Positions 10,331 to 22,562 of a stretch of DNA of 64,000 nucleotides are shown here, in pieces. The notes under the pieces are model-generated. The model worked only from the letters and a program-made list of their open reading frames with translations, was not told the DNA's origin and made no database searches. A program made the translations under genes and the position numbers. Source of the DNA: Akebia trifoliata (Eukaryota; Streptophyta; Magnoliopsida; Ranunculales; Lardizabalaceae); contig CM030718.1 in the NCBI GenBank assembly GCA_017979445.1, positions 19,959,021 to 20,023,020 on the forward strand. Direction: 5' to 3'. Within the stretch, counting starts at the first letter, position 1; each line of letters starts with the position of its first letter.

Positions 10331-10762
10331 AAAAGAATTTCAAATAGGATTTAACGAAGTTCCTACAATGTTATATCTCCAATTACCTTTGTTAAACCTT
10401 GCTATGATTGTTTTCGTTGCATAAGTGCATCTCAATTTTGAATCATTATTGTCAGTGAGAGAAGATCTCTAGGACCTGGCACATTTTTACTTAGTTTCAC
10501 ACAGCATCACACCATTGCACACACGTGCACTTTTGCATCAGTCAGGGAGAATCTTCTAAAATTTGAGGATCTGACATCGTCAGTGAAAGCTCATGCTTGA
10601 GGACCTGACAACCTTTTAGTTCGAGGAGAGTTTTACGCTCAAGGATCCGAACACCCTGACGAATTGCTAAATCAGGCTGCAAAATGAACTGTCACTAGCT
10701 TTGGCATTCGGATATCGCACTATTTACCAAAATAGATTTGCTATCTAGTTTGCTTCAACCCT
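10331..10762 (+). other. 3' region of element A before the polypurine tract
   Basis: No gene seen. Contains three diverged repeats of a phrase like GAGGATCTGACA / GAGGACCTGACA around 10470-10650 and GCACACACGTGCAC near 10516. Confidence 0.4.
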
Positions 10763-10780
10763 CTGCCAAAGAGGGGCATC
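10763..10780 (+). other. Polypurine tract of element A
   Basis: CTGCCAAAGAGGGGCATC directly abuts the TG of the 3' LTR. The purine core AAAGAGGGG would prime plus-strand DNA synthesis. TGCC and GGCA on either side can pair, placing the tract in a small hairpin. Confidence 0.8.
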
Positions 10781-12551
10781 TGTAGACACCCCATTTTTGC
10801 ACTCGCCTGATTAATCAACTCGTCAACCCGATCGCAATGATTCCCAATGATGGATGTGTATTCCGTTGCTTTATTTTGTTACCAGATATGTTTCAGAAAT
10901 CCGGATGAGGTATCTCGAACTGAAAAAACCTTAGAAACCACGCTACGCTAGGAAAACACAACCCCAGAAACATAGAAATCATCATCTTGCAGACCAAAAA
11001 GAAGTTTCACGATAAAAATCACTAAAAATTGAATAAATTACCAAAATACCCCTAACCTCAAAACAACCTTAGAGCCTCCGTTACGCTTAGGAAAACCCAT
11101 TCGAACACATAAAATAACAAATCGAAACCAAATAAATCATTTCGCCAATTTTAACAGAATTTGACAAAATTACGAAAATGCCCCTCATAAAGTTCACAAC
11201 CATTTCACACAAAAAATTTTCATAAATGACACAAACCAACATTCTCATTGAATTCCTTACGAAAAACTGATTCTAAAACATCCTGGAACATTAAAAACTG
11301 ACTTAAAACGTGAAAAGTCCTCTCCGGGGGCAAAACGGTAATTTCACAATTTTCATAATTAAAAAATTCGAAATTAATAAATAAAACATTAAATAATTAA
11401 ATTTAAACATTAATAAAATTAATTTAAAAATTTGAACCTAAAAAATCGATTAATCGGGCTCTCAGGCAAAATCGTTGAGGGTTCGTGGGATATTTCTTTA
11501 AGGACCCCTCCATTTGGGGGTCCAAAGAATTAAAGAAATAATGGAAGAAGGTTCTCCAAAAATAAAAGTAAATCAAGCAAGACTGAAGTCAAGGTATTAA
11601 AGTCAATCAAGTGAAACTGAAGTCAAAATTAAAGTTAATTAAGCAAGACTAAAGTCAAGATATTGAAAGTCAATCAATTAAGACTAAAGTCAAAACATTA
11701 AAAGTCAATCAAATAAGACCAAAAGTCATAATAGAGATCTAATTAAATAATAACTCTATCTAATAGAGTTCTAACTTAAAAATAATTCTACCTAAAACAA
11801 TTTGAATTAAAACACAATTCTACCTAAAACAATTCTAATTAAAACACAATTCTACCTAAAACAATTTTAATTAAAACACAACTCTAATTGAAAGATCTCT
11901 AATTAAACACTAACTCTATCCAAATCAACCCTAAAAAACATCTATAAATAGAGGTGCTCACACCCTATTTTCGTATCAAATCATAAACCCTAGGAGAAGT
12001 AGGTCTAGAAGCTCCCCTAGCCCCCCATAAACCCTAGTTTTGGAGCCCCAACTCCTTAGCTAACATCCCTCCTTCAATTTTAGTCTAGAAAACACCCAAA
12101 AGCCTTCTAAAAACATCCCCAAATCCGCAACGAACTTGAAGAGTTCAGATTCAAAAAACAAGGAGATACCTTACCTCGGAGATCCGAAGTCAAATCCGGA
12201 AGCAGAACGTAGCAAGGGAGCACGGTACAAGGAGCTCTTTTGTCAGATCTGAGGGAGTAAAGTCCTTGCATCGGAAAGGTATTATTTTTTTATTTTCTAT
12301 TTTTATCTAGGTTTTAGCAATGTAATCTACTTGGAAATTTAGTAGAGACCGGCTTTGGCCGGGCGGGATTGGTGCCTAACACCTTCCAATCCCGTAACAT
12401 GATCCCCGAATTCAGTTTTCTTGGTTTTAGATTAGTTTTTATCCGTTTAGAGTCATTGTTCGGTTCCTAGACCTTAACAACTAGGTGGCGACTCCCAAAC
12501 CTCAAGGGTCAAAAGCGGATCCGCGCACCCCGCGGATCGAGGGCGCTTTCA
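10781..12551 (+). repeat. 3' LTR of element A (complete, 1771 bp)
   Basis: Starts TGTAGACACCCC and ends GCGCTTTCA, with TG..CA termini. It includes an AATTAAA-rich tract, a TATA box at 11943-11950, a transcript-leader-like region rich in CCCTAG, and the conserved TGGTGCCTAACACC and AGGTGGCGACTCCC phrases near the end. The last phrase resembles the primer site itself. It contains no protein frame. Confidence 0.93.
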
Positions 12552-13694
12552 GGATCCACTCAAATCGATCAAGGAAAACCAAATAAAAAATAAAAAAAAG
12601 TTTTTGCCTGGCCGTATAGACCAAACGGCCAAGCATAGGCTTAGCCTAGCAGTTTATGGACACTATATTTTGTTTTAACCTTTGTTGAGTATTGCACTGC
12701 TATAAATTTTTTTGAACCTTCCTAGCATATGTTCAATTCAGTTAGGCAGTTGAAGAACCCATGTGTACACGTGCTTCTTCCTAGAAATTGACCTCATATA
12801 CCCTCTTAAGTTAGATTTTCCCTCTTCTAATCCCTTTCTAATTACCTTATTACTCATACCTTAAACCTCATAATTCCCTCCCACCTAGGGTCTTTTAGTA
12901 ATCTACCCACTCTCCTAAACTTGACCCAAAGTCCTTCTTGGTCCCCACTTAAGGAGAATTACTTTACTTAATCTTTGTTTGTTGATACACATTATGATCA
13001 AATCACCCTTTTACCCTTCTAACCTTCTTTAGAACCAAAGAGATTTCTTGACATTCAATATAAATTGACCATCTTCCAAGAGCTGTCTAGAACTTGTGCC
13101 TAATGGCCCTTTAACCCCTAGTTTGTTGGAGACCCTCTCAAGCGAATTGACTAAATTATCCAAAAATGAACCATATAATTGCGTGTCATTTGGTCTAGTT
13201 TTCTTCAATTTGATTTAAGGTCAAAGTCTTAGGACCATTTTAGCCTCCATAAAGAATTCTCTAACTTATTGGTTTTCACTATCTTATCACTTGGTCATCT
13301 TAATTAGTTAGACTTACAAATGAGTGAAAGACCATCAAGGCCAAGTTGATGAGGGATAAATGAAGTCATTCTATAGGATTTTCTTGAAAATATTAGGTAT
13401 TCTGATTTTAAAAACAAATTACCCCAAAGGTCTCCCAAAATCCTATAAATAGGAGACCCATCCAACGCAAATAAAGAGAGCTCAAATGTGATCCAAAATT
13501 TTGTCCAACTTGCCTTTCAAAACTCTCTAGCCTTCCATTTTCCCCAAAATCTTTAGAAATTCATAAAAAGAAAACACAAGAAAAAGAAGACTACGATGAA
13601 ACTAAGAATCCCCCTTTACTCCCCCTGCTCGCACTACTTCCTTCTTTATCTTTCAAACAATTTTTCCTTATTTACATGCTTTCTAATTTAAAAT
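12552..13694 (+). other. Unassigned sequence, probably LTR debris
   Basis: No gene. A TATA-like TATAAATA at 13444-13451 followed by CT-rich sequence looks like part of another LTR. The termini could not be found. GGCCGTATAGACCAAACGGCC near 12610 is a short inverted repeat. Confidence 0.4.
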
Positions 13695-14486
13695 TTTGAT
13701 CCAATAAATTTTAGTGATCCATGTTAAATATTGTGCCTTATACCCAAATAAATGAGTTTGTCCCAATCAAAGCTCTTTAAGTTAGGGCATAATTGAAAAG
13801 CTAAATTATCTTTTAAGTCTATAAATACCAAAATCTCTCTCAGTTGGAAGGGATCTGTATTACTTTCTCTTAAAAATAGAAGCTCTTAAGCCTTCTTTCA
13901 CAGATAAAGCAAAGTTGTTCAAGGGAGATATGGATTTTGGTTCAAGAGAAAATCAAGCTAAAAAGTCCTTCAGAAGTAAAGAAATCTTTCTCAATTGATA
14001 AAATTTAAAGTCTAGAGAGAAGAAAATTTACATAAAGCTCTACAAAAAATCAAGCTCAAAAGTCTTTCAAAAGTCAAGAAATCATTCTCAACTTATGAAG
14101 AGCGAAGTTCGAAGAAAAGAAAATCTACATAAACTACTACAAAAGATCATGTTCAAAAGACTTTCTTCAAAACTCATGAAATCATTCTCAACCGATAAAG
14201 TATGAAGCCTGGAAAGAAAAACAAAGTTACATAAACCTCTAAAGAAGAACAATCATCAAAAACCACCATCTATACGTCAAGAAACACATTTTAAACCGAT
14301 AAAGCTTTAAACCCAAAGAGAAGAAAGCTACATACGTCATCTCTATTTTTATACTTGACTATTAATTAGAGGAAAACACTGAGATATGGATCTTTTATAT
14401 CAAAATCAATAAAAAAAATCATTTACGATTTTTTCCTCAAATCTTGAGGTAGATTTGTGAAAATTACTGTTGACAAATTTCTAACA
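13695..14486 (+). repeat. LTR fragment of a decayed gypsy element (element D)
   Basis: Aligns by eye with the LTR at 42600-43320: the GATCCA-GTTAAATATTG phrase, TATAAATACCAAA (TATA at 13820), and several GAAGAAAATCTACATAAA repeats. It ends CTAACA, followed by CGCCTGGTGGGACA, which resembles the LTR-internal junction of many plant gypsy elements. The 5' end is missing. Confidence 0.6.
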
Positions 14487-16775
14487 CGCCTGGTGGGACA
14501 ATTTTTGCCTATCATCTTTTAGTCAACTTAAAAAATACTAGCAACAATAATGACATCTTGTAATGCCAATATTCTTGCAACTACTACTATAGAGAAAGGT
14601 AAGAAAATCACTTTTTCCAACTCTGAATCTATCAAGATTGTTAATTGTGATCATCTTATGATACAAACCATAATGAAGATTGGCGACTTTTACTTAGTTG
14701 AGCATCTCCATTAACACTCCAAAAAATATGTCAAAAAAATAATATAGACAGATGTTGAAGAAAACAACTAATCAAATTTTGATTCTAATTCAAAGTCAGG
14801 CAAGGGATCATCTGGAACTCTATCAATCACGTTTCCATCGTAGACTTACACTTCTATTAGAGCGATGATGACAGCTGGAACACTGACAATGCAAGAACAA
14901 GTAACTTTGATGATAGACACCATCAATAGGTTGACAAAAATAAATGATGAAGAGGACGTTCAAATTGCCTCCCTAGTCAATCATTTGCAGTAGAAGGACA
15001 AAGTGAACGAATCAAATGTTAGACCCTCGCAATCTACCAGGTTTAATCTCTGAAGCGTACATGACTTGTGAGAAGATAAGCAATGAAGAGATCATTTTGG
15101 CTCGTAAAATTCTATGCGATACCTTTTGCATGGATTTGTCACCTCGTTCTTAGTCTAACAGCTGTAGACAATAATCATTGACATCATTCGCGCTCAATAT
15201 GGGGGCATGTCACAGTCGATGTTGGTCTATTCTTAACCCTATACTCAACGCATTTAGCAAATGCATCTTCTGGTAAGATATCAATCTTCAAAATTTTAAT
15301 AATTTGACGAAAAAGACAATCTAAAGTAGCATATTACCCACTTCATCAAAACTTGTAACAACGTCATTACGTATGACAACTTCATGGTGAAACAGTTTGT
15401 TCATTCCCTTTGTGCTAATACGTTCGATTGGTACATTGACTTGGAACCCTACTTGATAGATAGCTCAGATCAACTCGAAAGAAAATTCCCCACCCATGTC
15501 TATAGTACTATAAGGGTAGTAAGCATGGTGGAACTCACCATATTCAAATTGATGAAGGATATGCTAGTAATTGAGTACGTTGAACATTGGAGGAATCTAT
15601 CTCTTAAATGTATAAATCGTCTCTTTCAACTATTCGTTATCGAGAAGTGTCTCCATGAGATGCATTAAAGACTTCTATACATCTTAAAAGCGATCAAACC
15701 CTACACTTTTTAGGTGCTAGCCACATGAGCTCATGACATGGAATTTAGTATATCAGTGCACATGAGAATATATGTCCAAACACACCCCAAAAATTTGATT
15801 TAAAAAAAACATCATCTCAAGAAGAAGAGGTTATGTTTATCTCATCCACAAAATTGACAAGTCCCAAGACACATGGACAACTTTGTTAACCCCAAAAGAG
15901 CTCGAGGTAAAGGAATACCCTTTCCACGAGTTTGATATCCCCAGCATATTCAACAACTTGCTAAAGTTTAATCTGATCAATCTGCCTCCTTTTAATAGAC
16001 TAGAAGAAATATGACATAATGATTATTTAAGGTATTGTCATTACCATCGAGTAATCAGTTACCCTCTTGAAAAATGTTGCACTTTAAAAGAAAACATCAT
16101 AGATTTGGTACAACAAGGAAAGATTGAGGTAGATACTGATAATAATTTGGCGTCACAAACATAGTGACAATGATACTTGAGCTCAAAGATCCAATAATTT
16201 TGATAAATTTGTGTACAATATTGACTTCACTCCCTCAACTTCCATTTCAATCCGTACTTGGGGCATCATCAAAATAGGGTCAAATCATTTCCCTTCTACC
16301 TTCACAACAACAACACTCTTCAAATGGAATACCATGCTCATCAACATTCTAGCCAACATGTGTGATGTTGTGGTCTACGCACCAACTACTACAACTTGTT
16401 CACATTGAAGATGAAGCTTGGAAGATTATCACATGTCAAATAAAAGAAGATCATCATCTTTCAACCATGTTAACATCAAATAAAAGGAAAACTTTACCCA
16501 AAGTTAGGTCGAAGAAAAAGAAGAAAGAACAATGCGTGTTAGTCTACACTAACGTGCACAACCAAATCAAGGTAGTTGTATTGGAAGAAAATAATGATAA
16601 TGTATTTGATAACCATTCCAAATTCCTAAGACTCGATGGACAATGATTTCAAAAAGGAAGTGTCATCTCAAAAGATGAACAAGTGCGATTTAACATTGAT
16701 GATGTACTTTATCCAATGAAGAAGGAATCGTTAATTATGCCTTTGATGAAAATCTTTAACCCAATCGTATGGATA
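14487..16775 (+). pseudogene. Decayed gypsy gag (element D)
   Basis: Scattered frames read as a plant gypsy gag. A frame near 14865-15000 reads as an N-terminal gag segment (TMQEQVTLMIDTINRLTK) ending in a stop. The frame 15384-15668 reads as the gag core (FVHSLCANTFDWYIDLEPY). Around 16032-16080 is a zinc-knuckle-like segment YCHYHRVISYPLEKCC with C-x-x-H spacing, but the frame is broken. After 16171 only short unsupported frames remain. The fragment ends where the next LTR was inserted. Confidence 0.65.
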
Positions 16776-18643
16776 TGGCTCATTTGGTCATTTTAGGTAA
16801 AGGGGCTCATTTTATGGAGTAGGAAAAGTGTTAGGCACCTTACTCCATCCACCATGGTGGCAACCTCGGATTCGATCCATTCTTAAGAATAAAAATAAAA
16901 TAAAAGAAAATCGAAAAATCCAAAATGTGCCCTCAAGTATGAGGAACTTTAATATTGATTCAAACCATTGAGATCATCCTTATTGAAAAAGGGACCCTTT
17001 GATGGTTCAAGCCATTGGTGGTGTATGTGTAGGTGTAGAGAGGGGGAGAAGTAGAAGAGGGAAGTGGGAAGGAGAGAAGGGGGTGATTCTTATCCTAAAC
17101 CCACCTTGAACTTGATTTGACCTTCTTTATCCTCCCAAAATATGAGTATTCTTTTCTTGATCTTGATATGATAATGAGTTAGTCTTTTGATGGTTGATGG
17201 TTGAGTTGATAAGTTGGAAGAATTGAGGGATTGAGTATGATAATGAGAGAGAGTTGAGAATTGACATTAGAGGGTTGAGTATGATAGTGAGAGAAAGAGA
17301 TTTTTTTCTTATGAGACTTGGGGGTTTTTCTCAAATTTTCATTAGGTAGTGAAAATTGAGAATGAGGGGGTTTTATAGAGTTTGAAAATTATTTTTAGGG
17401 CTAAAATGGGGTGAAATATTGGGAGAGTAGAGAATGACATGAGTTTTGAGGGTGGGGGTATGAAATTAGGAGTTGTGAGAGGGGTAATTATGTAATGGAG
17501 GTAAATGGGTTGTGTTTTGATACAAATGATTTGGATTTTACCCAAACCATTTGGATGGTGTGTTTGGTGAGGTGAGATGATGGGTGTTTAAGAGGGTAGT
17601 TGTAATTGAGTGGTGTTTGATTTAAGAGAATGAATGGTGCAAGAGGGTGGTTGGGAGGGTGAGAGAGATGGTGACATGTGGCAAGATGTGTGGAGATTAG
17701 ATGTTTAAATTTAATTGATGGGAGAGAATAAGTATTTGATTTTAGAGAATGGGTGTAGGTTTAGGTTATAAAGATGAGTTTGTAGGTAATGATAAAGGTA
17801 GATTAGGGGAAGGTGATGGTTGGTTAGTAGGGAGTGATGATAGTAGGTTAAAGGGGTGTGGGTTGATGTGATTTTTTTAGAGAAAAAGTAATGGGGTAGT
17901 TAATTTTTTAAAGAAGGAGATGGGAGTTGGTGGTTTGATGAAGGAGGTGAGATGAGGTGATGACATGTGTCATTTTTTATGAAAAAATGATGATTGGTTT
18001 GATGTGGGTAGTGGTTTGTGGGTTAGGGTTAATGGGTTGGATATGGATAGGGGCTTAGGGCTATTGGGCTTAGGTTTTAGGAATGATTTTTGGATTTTAG
18101 GAATTGGTTGGAGTCATTTTGGATTAGGTTTTCAAAGGTGGGTATGTTTTAGGTGATGTGGGATTAAATTTAGGTTAGGGGTTAAGGTGAGGAACTTATT
18201 TTATGTGTGTTGAGGGTTCATGGGTTTTAAATGGGCTTAGGGTATTTTTTATTCAGGAGCGGAGCGGTGAAGATTGTGGAAAGTGATGAGTATCCCAAGT
18301 CTCATTTTGCATTTATTTATCCTTTTAAGGATTTTGGGGATCATTAGATTGATCAAAATACCACGTGTTGGCAAATCGGGCTTTTTAAGTTCGTTGATGA
18401 ATTTATCGAAAAATCGAGTATTTTTACTTTGGGAGTAGAGTGGTGGAGGTTGGAGAGGTGTAGGGTAGGTCAAGTCCTTTTGGTGGGCCCACTAGACCAC
18501 TAGGAGGTCTCAGGGGCCTTAGTTTGATCAAAATACCATGTTTGAGTGATTCGGGCTTTTGAGGCCCGTTGGCGAATTTTATTGAAAGATTGTTGTTTTT
18601 GGGCCCTTTCGAGTGCGGGCCCGTTCAAATTGGGGTGTCTATA
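16776..18643 (-). mobile_element. Solo LTR of a Tat/Ogre-type element, minus strand
   Basis: Read on the minus strand it starts TATAGACACCCCA at 18643 (a mutated TGTAGACACCCC) and ends GAGCCA at 16776. It carries the shared late-LTR phrase AAGGTGCCTAACAC. The plus strand is unusually purine-rich (GAGAGA, GGGTTG, TGATGG) from 17000 to 18250. GATA(T) on both sides (16772-16776 and 18644-18648) may be the target duplication. No internal region is present. Length of about 1.87 kb resembles the LTR of element A. Confidence 0.55.
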
Positions 18644-19369
18644 GATATTATTATTCATTTTGAACCACTTGAAAAATGCATTGAATTACAAAATGGGAAA
18701 TTATCAAAATTATTGGCCAAGCCATATTTTGATTAAACATCCGTCACAACAACACCCCCTTAACAAATATGTAAGAAATTGAAGAAAAGAAAAAGAAAAA
18801 GAAAACAATCTAAACTTTGACTCCACATTTGACACAAAAGATTTGCATCAAAGTGGTATGGAATGACCGTGGATCTCATGATGGGATCACACAAAATATC
18901 ATTTTGGCAGATGACTTGTAGCCATTATTTTTTAGCACTTTTAATGGATGATTTCCAACCATTACATATTATTAGTTTGGATACTTAAATGCTTATAAAT
19001 ATTTTTCTAAATAGGTCCACAAAGGAATATCTAGATGATCATTTACAAATCAATGAAGCATAAAATTAAATTACATATGATCTAACGCATTTGTAGGGAT
19101 TAACATCAAGTTTTTGTATGATGGAGAATAGCTAGCAAATTCACCTTCAAACTTCAGAAATTGAATTTTTGGGTGTAATATTTTATTTTATTTTATTTTA
19201 GTATGTACATGTAATTTGATGGAAAATCATGGCCTCAAACATGGTTTCTAAACATTTTAGATAAGACTAAGCTTATGAAAATTGATATGATGTAAAATGC
19301 AAAATTGAGATGGATGCATGTACGGAACCATAGATGTTCTAATATATTATTGAGTTTTTTACGAGGCAA
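18644..19369. repeat. Laccase-unit segmental duplication, copy 1, far-upstream part
   Basis: Closely matches 49040-49720 in front of laccase 2, including GAAATTATCAAA, GATTTGCATCAAAGTGGTAT and GGATGATTTCCAACCATTAC. It is separated from the rest of the laccase 1 upstream region only by the Athila solo LTR. No gene inside. Confidence 0.85.
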
Positions 19370-19716
19370 ATGATGCTTGTTCAATGTAGATTATAGATAT
19401 AATAATGAACAAAGTAAAACTTTGGTAAGTAAAGGTCGATCCATAGGGACAACGGCCAATTTGATACTTTTTTAAACTCAAAATCGACGTAGATTTAAGT
19501 AACCAAATTAAAACAGTTTTAGGAGAGATTACAACAAAGAAAGAGAATGAAAATAAACCAAGAAATGGAAATGCAATGTAAAGGTTAGAGGGGTCAAATC
19601 TACCCTTACAAGTTATCTTAATATCTCGACAGATCTATATTTATCTCAATCCATGCAACAAAGCTATTGCTTATGGATCAGAAGGTAAATCTATAAATTT
19701 CTTAAGTGAATCAAAT

Positions 19717-19781
19717 TGATAAGGTCCCAATTATTCGATTTTGGAACCGCAATTGCATTAAGATTACCATTGCATAAATGT
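19717..19781 (+). repeat. 5' LTR stub of the nested Athila element
   Basis: TGATAAGGTCCCAATTATTC and the following bases match the start of the 3' LTR at 22563, then switch to pol at about AAATGT/GTGG. The short shared sequence at the switch suggests deletion by microhomology. Confidence 0.88.
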
Positions 19782-21186
19782 GGTTGCCGACCACCTATCT
19801 AGGCTAGTAGTTGAAACTCTCTCTGATTCTCTTCCGATTTCTGAAAATTTTCCTGACGAGCAAATCATGGCAGTTTCTATTTCTGACACACCTTGGTATG
19901 CTGACATTGTCAACTACCTGGTGACTGGTCAAACTCCCACCTCTTGGAGTAAACAAAATCGTATGCGCTTCCTTGCACAAGCCAAATGGTTCTTCTGGGA
20001 TGATCCATATTTATTCAAATACTGTCCAGACCAGATAATTCGTCGGTGTATTGATGAGAGAGAACAAAGTGGTATTCTCGAGTTCTGCCACAATCATGCT
20101 TGTGGTGGGCATTTTGGAGGAAAGAAAACAGCAGCTAAAATCCTACAGTGTGATTTTTATTGGCCCACAATCTTTCGTGACGCTCATCTCTTTACTAAAT
20201 CTTGTGATAGATGTCAACGTCTAGGAAAAATCAGTCGAAGAAATGAGATGCCTCAACAACCAATTTTGATCATTGAAATCTTCGATGTTTGGGGCATTGA
20301 CTTCATGGGTCCCTTCCCCATTTCACACGGATTCCAATACATTTTAGTCGCAGTCGACTACGTGTCAAAATGGGTTGAAGCCACAGCTTGTCGAACGAAT
20401 GATCATAAGGTTGTTGTTCAATTTCTAAAAAATACTGTGTTTGCCCGATTTGGTACCCCTCGTGCTATCATTAGTGATGGAGGGAAACATTTCTATAACC
20501 GAGTTTTTGAAAGCTTGATGCGCAAATATTTAATCACTCATAAGGTAGCTACTCCGTATCACCCACAAACCAGTGGGCAGGTCGAAATTTCTAATCGTGA
20601 CATCAAAACCATTCTTGAAAAAACCGTCAATCCGACTCGTAAAGATTGGTCCTTACGATTATCTGATGCCTTGTGGGCCTACAGAACAGCATTCAAAACT
20701 CCAATAGGAATGTCCCCTTATCGGTTAATCTTTGGTAGAGCTTGTCATTTGCCAGTCGAACTTGAGCATCGAGCTTATTGGGCGATAAAACATTTAAATT
20801 TTGATCTAGCGAAAGCCGGCGAGCTTAGAAAACTCCAACTCACTGAGTTGGAAGAATTAAGGAATGATGCTTACGATAGCGCAAAACTTTACAAAGATCG
20901 AACGAAAATCTGGCATGATAGGCACATTCAGAGAAAATCTTTCCACGTAGGCCAGAAAGTGCTCTTGTATAACTCTCGCCTTCATTTATTTCCAGGAAAG
21001 TTAAAGTCCCGTTGGACTGGACCATTTTTGATCCAAAATATTCACCCTCATGGAAACATCGAGGTACTCAATCCAGCCAATGGAAATATCTTCCAAGTCA
21101 ATGGCCAAAGGCTGAAGCCATTTCAGACTCTCTCTCATCCATCAGAAAAAGACTTATTTCTGAGTAATCCTGTGTACCAGGATTAG
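19780..21186 (+). CDS. Athila-type integrase with the last residues of RNase H (partial pol)
   Basis: Inserts element cDNA into the genome. The frame is open for 468 codons; it opens inside pol at a deletion joint, so the GTG at 19780 is not a real start. It begins VADHLSRL, the usual end of the RNase H/linker region. A HHCC zinc-binding module follows (H106, H111, C142, C145). The DDE core has D174 in WGIDFMG, D233 in ISDGG and E269 in GQVE, with the classical 35-residue spacing between the last two. A C-terminal GPF module lies near residue 411. The phrase [15 protein letters not shown] is typical of Athila. No stop or frameshift interrupts it, which is notable because the rest of pol is gone. 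Confidence 0.88.
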   Translation: MVADHLSRLVVETLSDSLPISENFPDEQIMAVSISDTPWYADIVNYLVTGQTPTSWSKQNRMRFLAQAKWFFWDDPYLFKYCPDQIIRRCIDEREQSGILEFCHNHACGGHFGGKKTAAKILQCDFYWPTIFRDAHLFTKSCDRCQRLGKISRRNEMPQQPILIIEIFDVWGIDFMGPFPISHGFQYILVAVDYVSKWVEATACRTNDHKVVVQFLKNTVFARFGTPRAIISDGGKHFYNRVFESLMRKYLITHKVATPYHPQTSGQVEISNRDIKTILEKTVNPTRKDWSLRLSDALWAYRTAFKTPIGMSPYRLIFGRACHLPVELEHRAYWAIKHLNFDLAKAGELRKLQLTELEELRNDAYDSAKLYKDRTKIWHDRHIQRKSFHVGQKVLLYNSRLHLFPGKLKSRWTGPFLIQNIHPHGNIEVLNPANGNIFQVNGQRLKPFQTLSHPSEKDLFLSNPVYQD

Positions 21187-21501
21187 CTCTAATTCCATGT
21201 CTGGCTGAAGACATTAAACTTAGCGTTACTTCGGGAGGCAACCCTTGATTTTTGTACATATTCTGCGTGACCATGTAGGATTTATTTTTCAATTCTTTCT
21301 GCATTCACTAACTTTTTTTCAGGTGTACACCCTGTGTAGTGTGCTTTTCACTTTTACACCCTGTGTGGAACACTTCTTTTGGTTGTACCTACAACTTTTG
21401 CAACGTAATGACATCCGCTTTCAGGTGTACTCTAAACCTCTACTCTTTAATCATTGAGGACAATGTTAAATTTAGGTTTGGGGGTGTGGATAGCACATTT
21501 C

Positions 21502-21538
<37 letters not shown>

Positions 21539-22545
21539 ATTGTTTTCGGTACATTTTTCAAAAATACCTTCATCAAAATGTTTATATGTACTGTCATCAT
21601 ACAAATTTTTAAACTAGGCTCATGTCCAATTTGTTTATAAATTCTTATTCCTCAAAAACAAGATATTTTGAAAAATAAAATTCACGTCACTTCTGATTGT
21701 AGTGAAAAAGTTATTTCGGATTAAGAGTTGTCTTCTTCACTGTCTAGAATGAGAGGGAAAGCTTGAAAAATAATGAACTTTGACCTCCTTGTCCTTTGGT
21801 TGGCTGAATAGAAGAAAAACAGAACTGTAGTTGATATTTTTGGAGACAGCAACCATAGGATTAGACTGGGTACCTTGAAAAGGGCTACCTGCTTTTTGAA
21901 AAAAAAAAAAAAAAAAAAAAAAAGAATATCAGAAAAATGATAAAGCGTGAAAAAGGTTGAAAAGAAAAGCAGAAAGATGTGAAGGTTAGAACTGAAAAAG
22001 TGCAAATTGTAAAAAGAGTCCAATGGGACCAAAATAGTTCAATAGAGTGAAAGCCGTCAATGGTAAAAACGTGAGTACACTGGAATATCACAGATAAAGC
22101 CCCTTAGAGGTATTAAAGTGAACATCCATACTTCTCACAATCCCAGACAGGAGGCTCAGTTTCGAGTTAGAATTTAGGCAGACCCATACATTGTAGTAGT
22201 TAAGAAGGGAAACCTTGTTCCGAAAAATTTATGTTACAATCAGAAAAATTTGTGCACACACTCAAGATATTTCTGAAAATGAGGAATAAAAAGAATTTTT
22301 ACTCAAATAGACCTTTGACTAGATTCTGAAAATTGGTGTGATGGCATTATATACAATAATTTTGAAGTTGTTATCTTTTAAAATGTTAGAATTTTGTGGG
22401 TATATTCGCTGCAAACCCTCACGAGTCAAACTCGTCCACTAGGGGTAACCTAGGGGTTTAAGGGCTTACTGCATAAGCTAAATGCAGTCGGGAACCTCAC
22501 GAAAGAGGAGTTGTTTACATTTAAGTTTTACTCCGGACTAGCAAA
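21187..22545 (+). other. Pol-to-3' LTR region of the nested Athila element
   Basis: Athila elements often keep an env-like frame here. None is visible; frames are short and interrupted by A-runs at about 21508-21532 and 21899-21923. GGTTTGGGGGTGTG occurs near 21476 and again as the real polypurine tract, so a secondary copy exists. Confidence 0.55.
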
Positions 22546-22562
22546 ATTGAGGTTTGGGGGTG
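22546..22562 (+). other. Polypurine tract of the nested Athila element
   Basis: ATTGAGGTTTGGGGGTG ends at the TG of the 3' LTR. The GGTTTGGGGGTGTG core is typical of Athila. Confidence 0.75.

Larger units (their letters stand above)
1..12551 (+). mobile_element. Ogre/Tat-like Ty3/gypsy LTR retrotransposon A (gag-only, non-autonomous)
   Basis: A nearly complete LTR element whose first 277 bp lie before the window. Position 1 matches 11058 of the 3' LTR. In order it has a 5' LTR, a primer site starting TGGCGACTCC, a leader of nearly 4 kb, one gag frame, a small decayed piece of the protease-RT linker, hairpin repeats, a 77-bp tandem array, a polypurine tract and a 3' LTR. Reverse transcriptase, RNase H and integrase are absent. 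The giant leader, Arg-type primer site and tandem repeats before the 3' LTR are hallmarks of the Ogre/Tat lineage. The LTRs differ by about five substitutions and one 9-bp indel over 1485 bp, so insertion was recent. Its target duplication cannot be checked because the left flank is missing. Confidence 0.9.

Noticed and set aside
17342..18473. Minus-strand Pro-rich frames
   Set aside because: Purine-biased solo LTR sequence; no domain.
21187..22545. Env-like gene of the Athila element
   Set aside because: Frames are short and broken by A-runs, with no membrane or signal sequence pattern that holds up.
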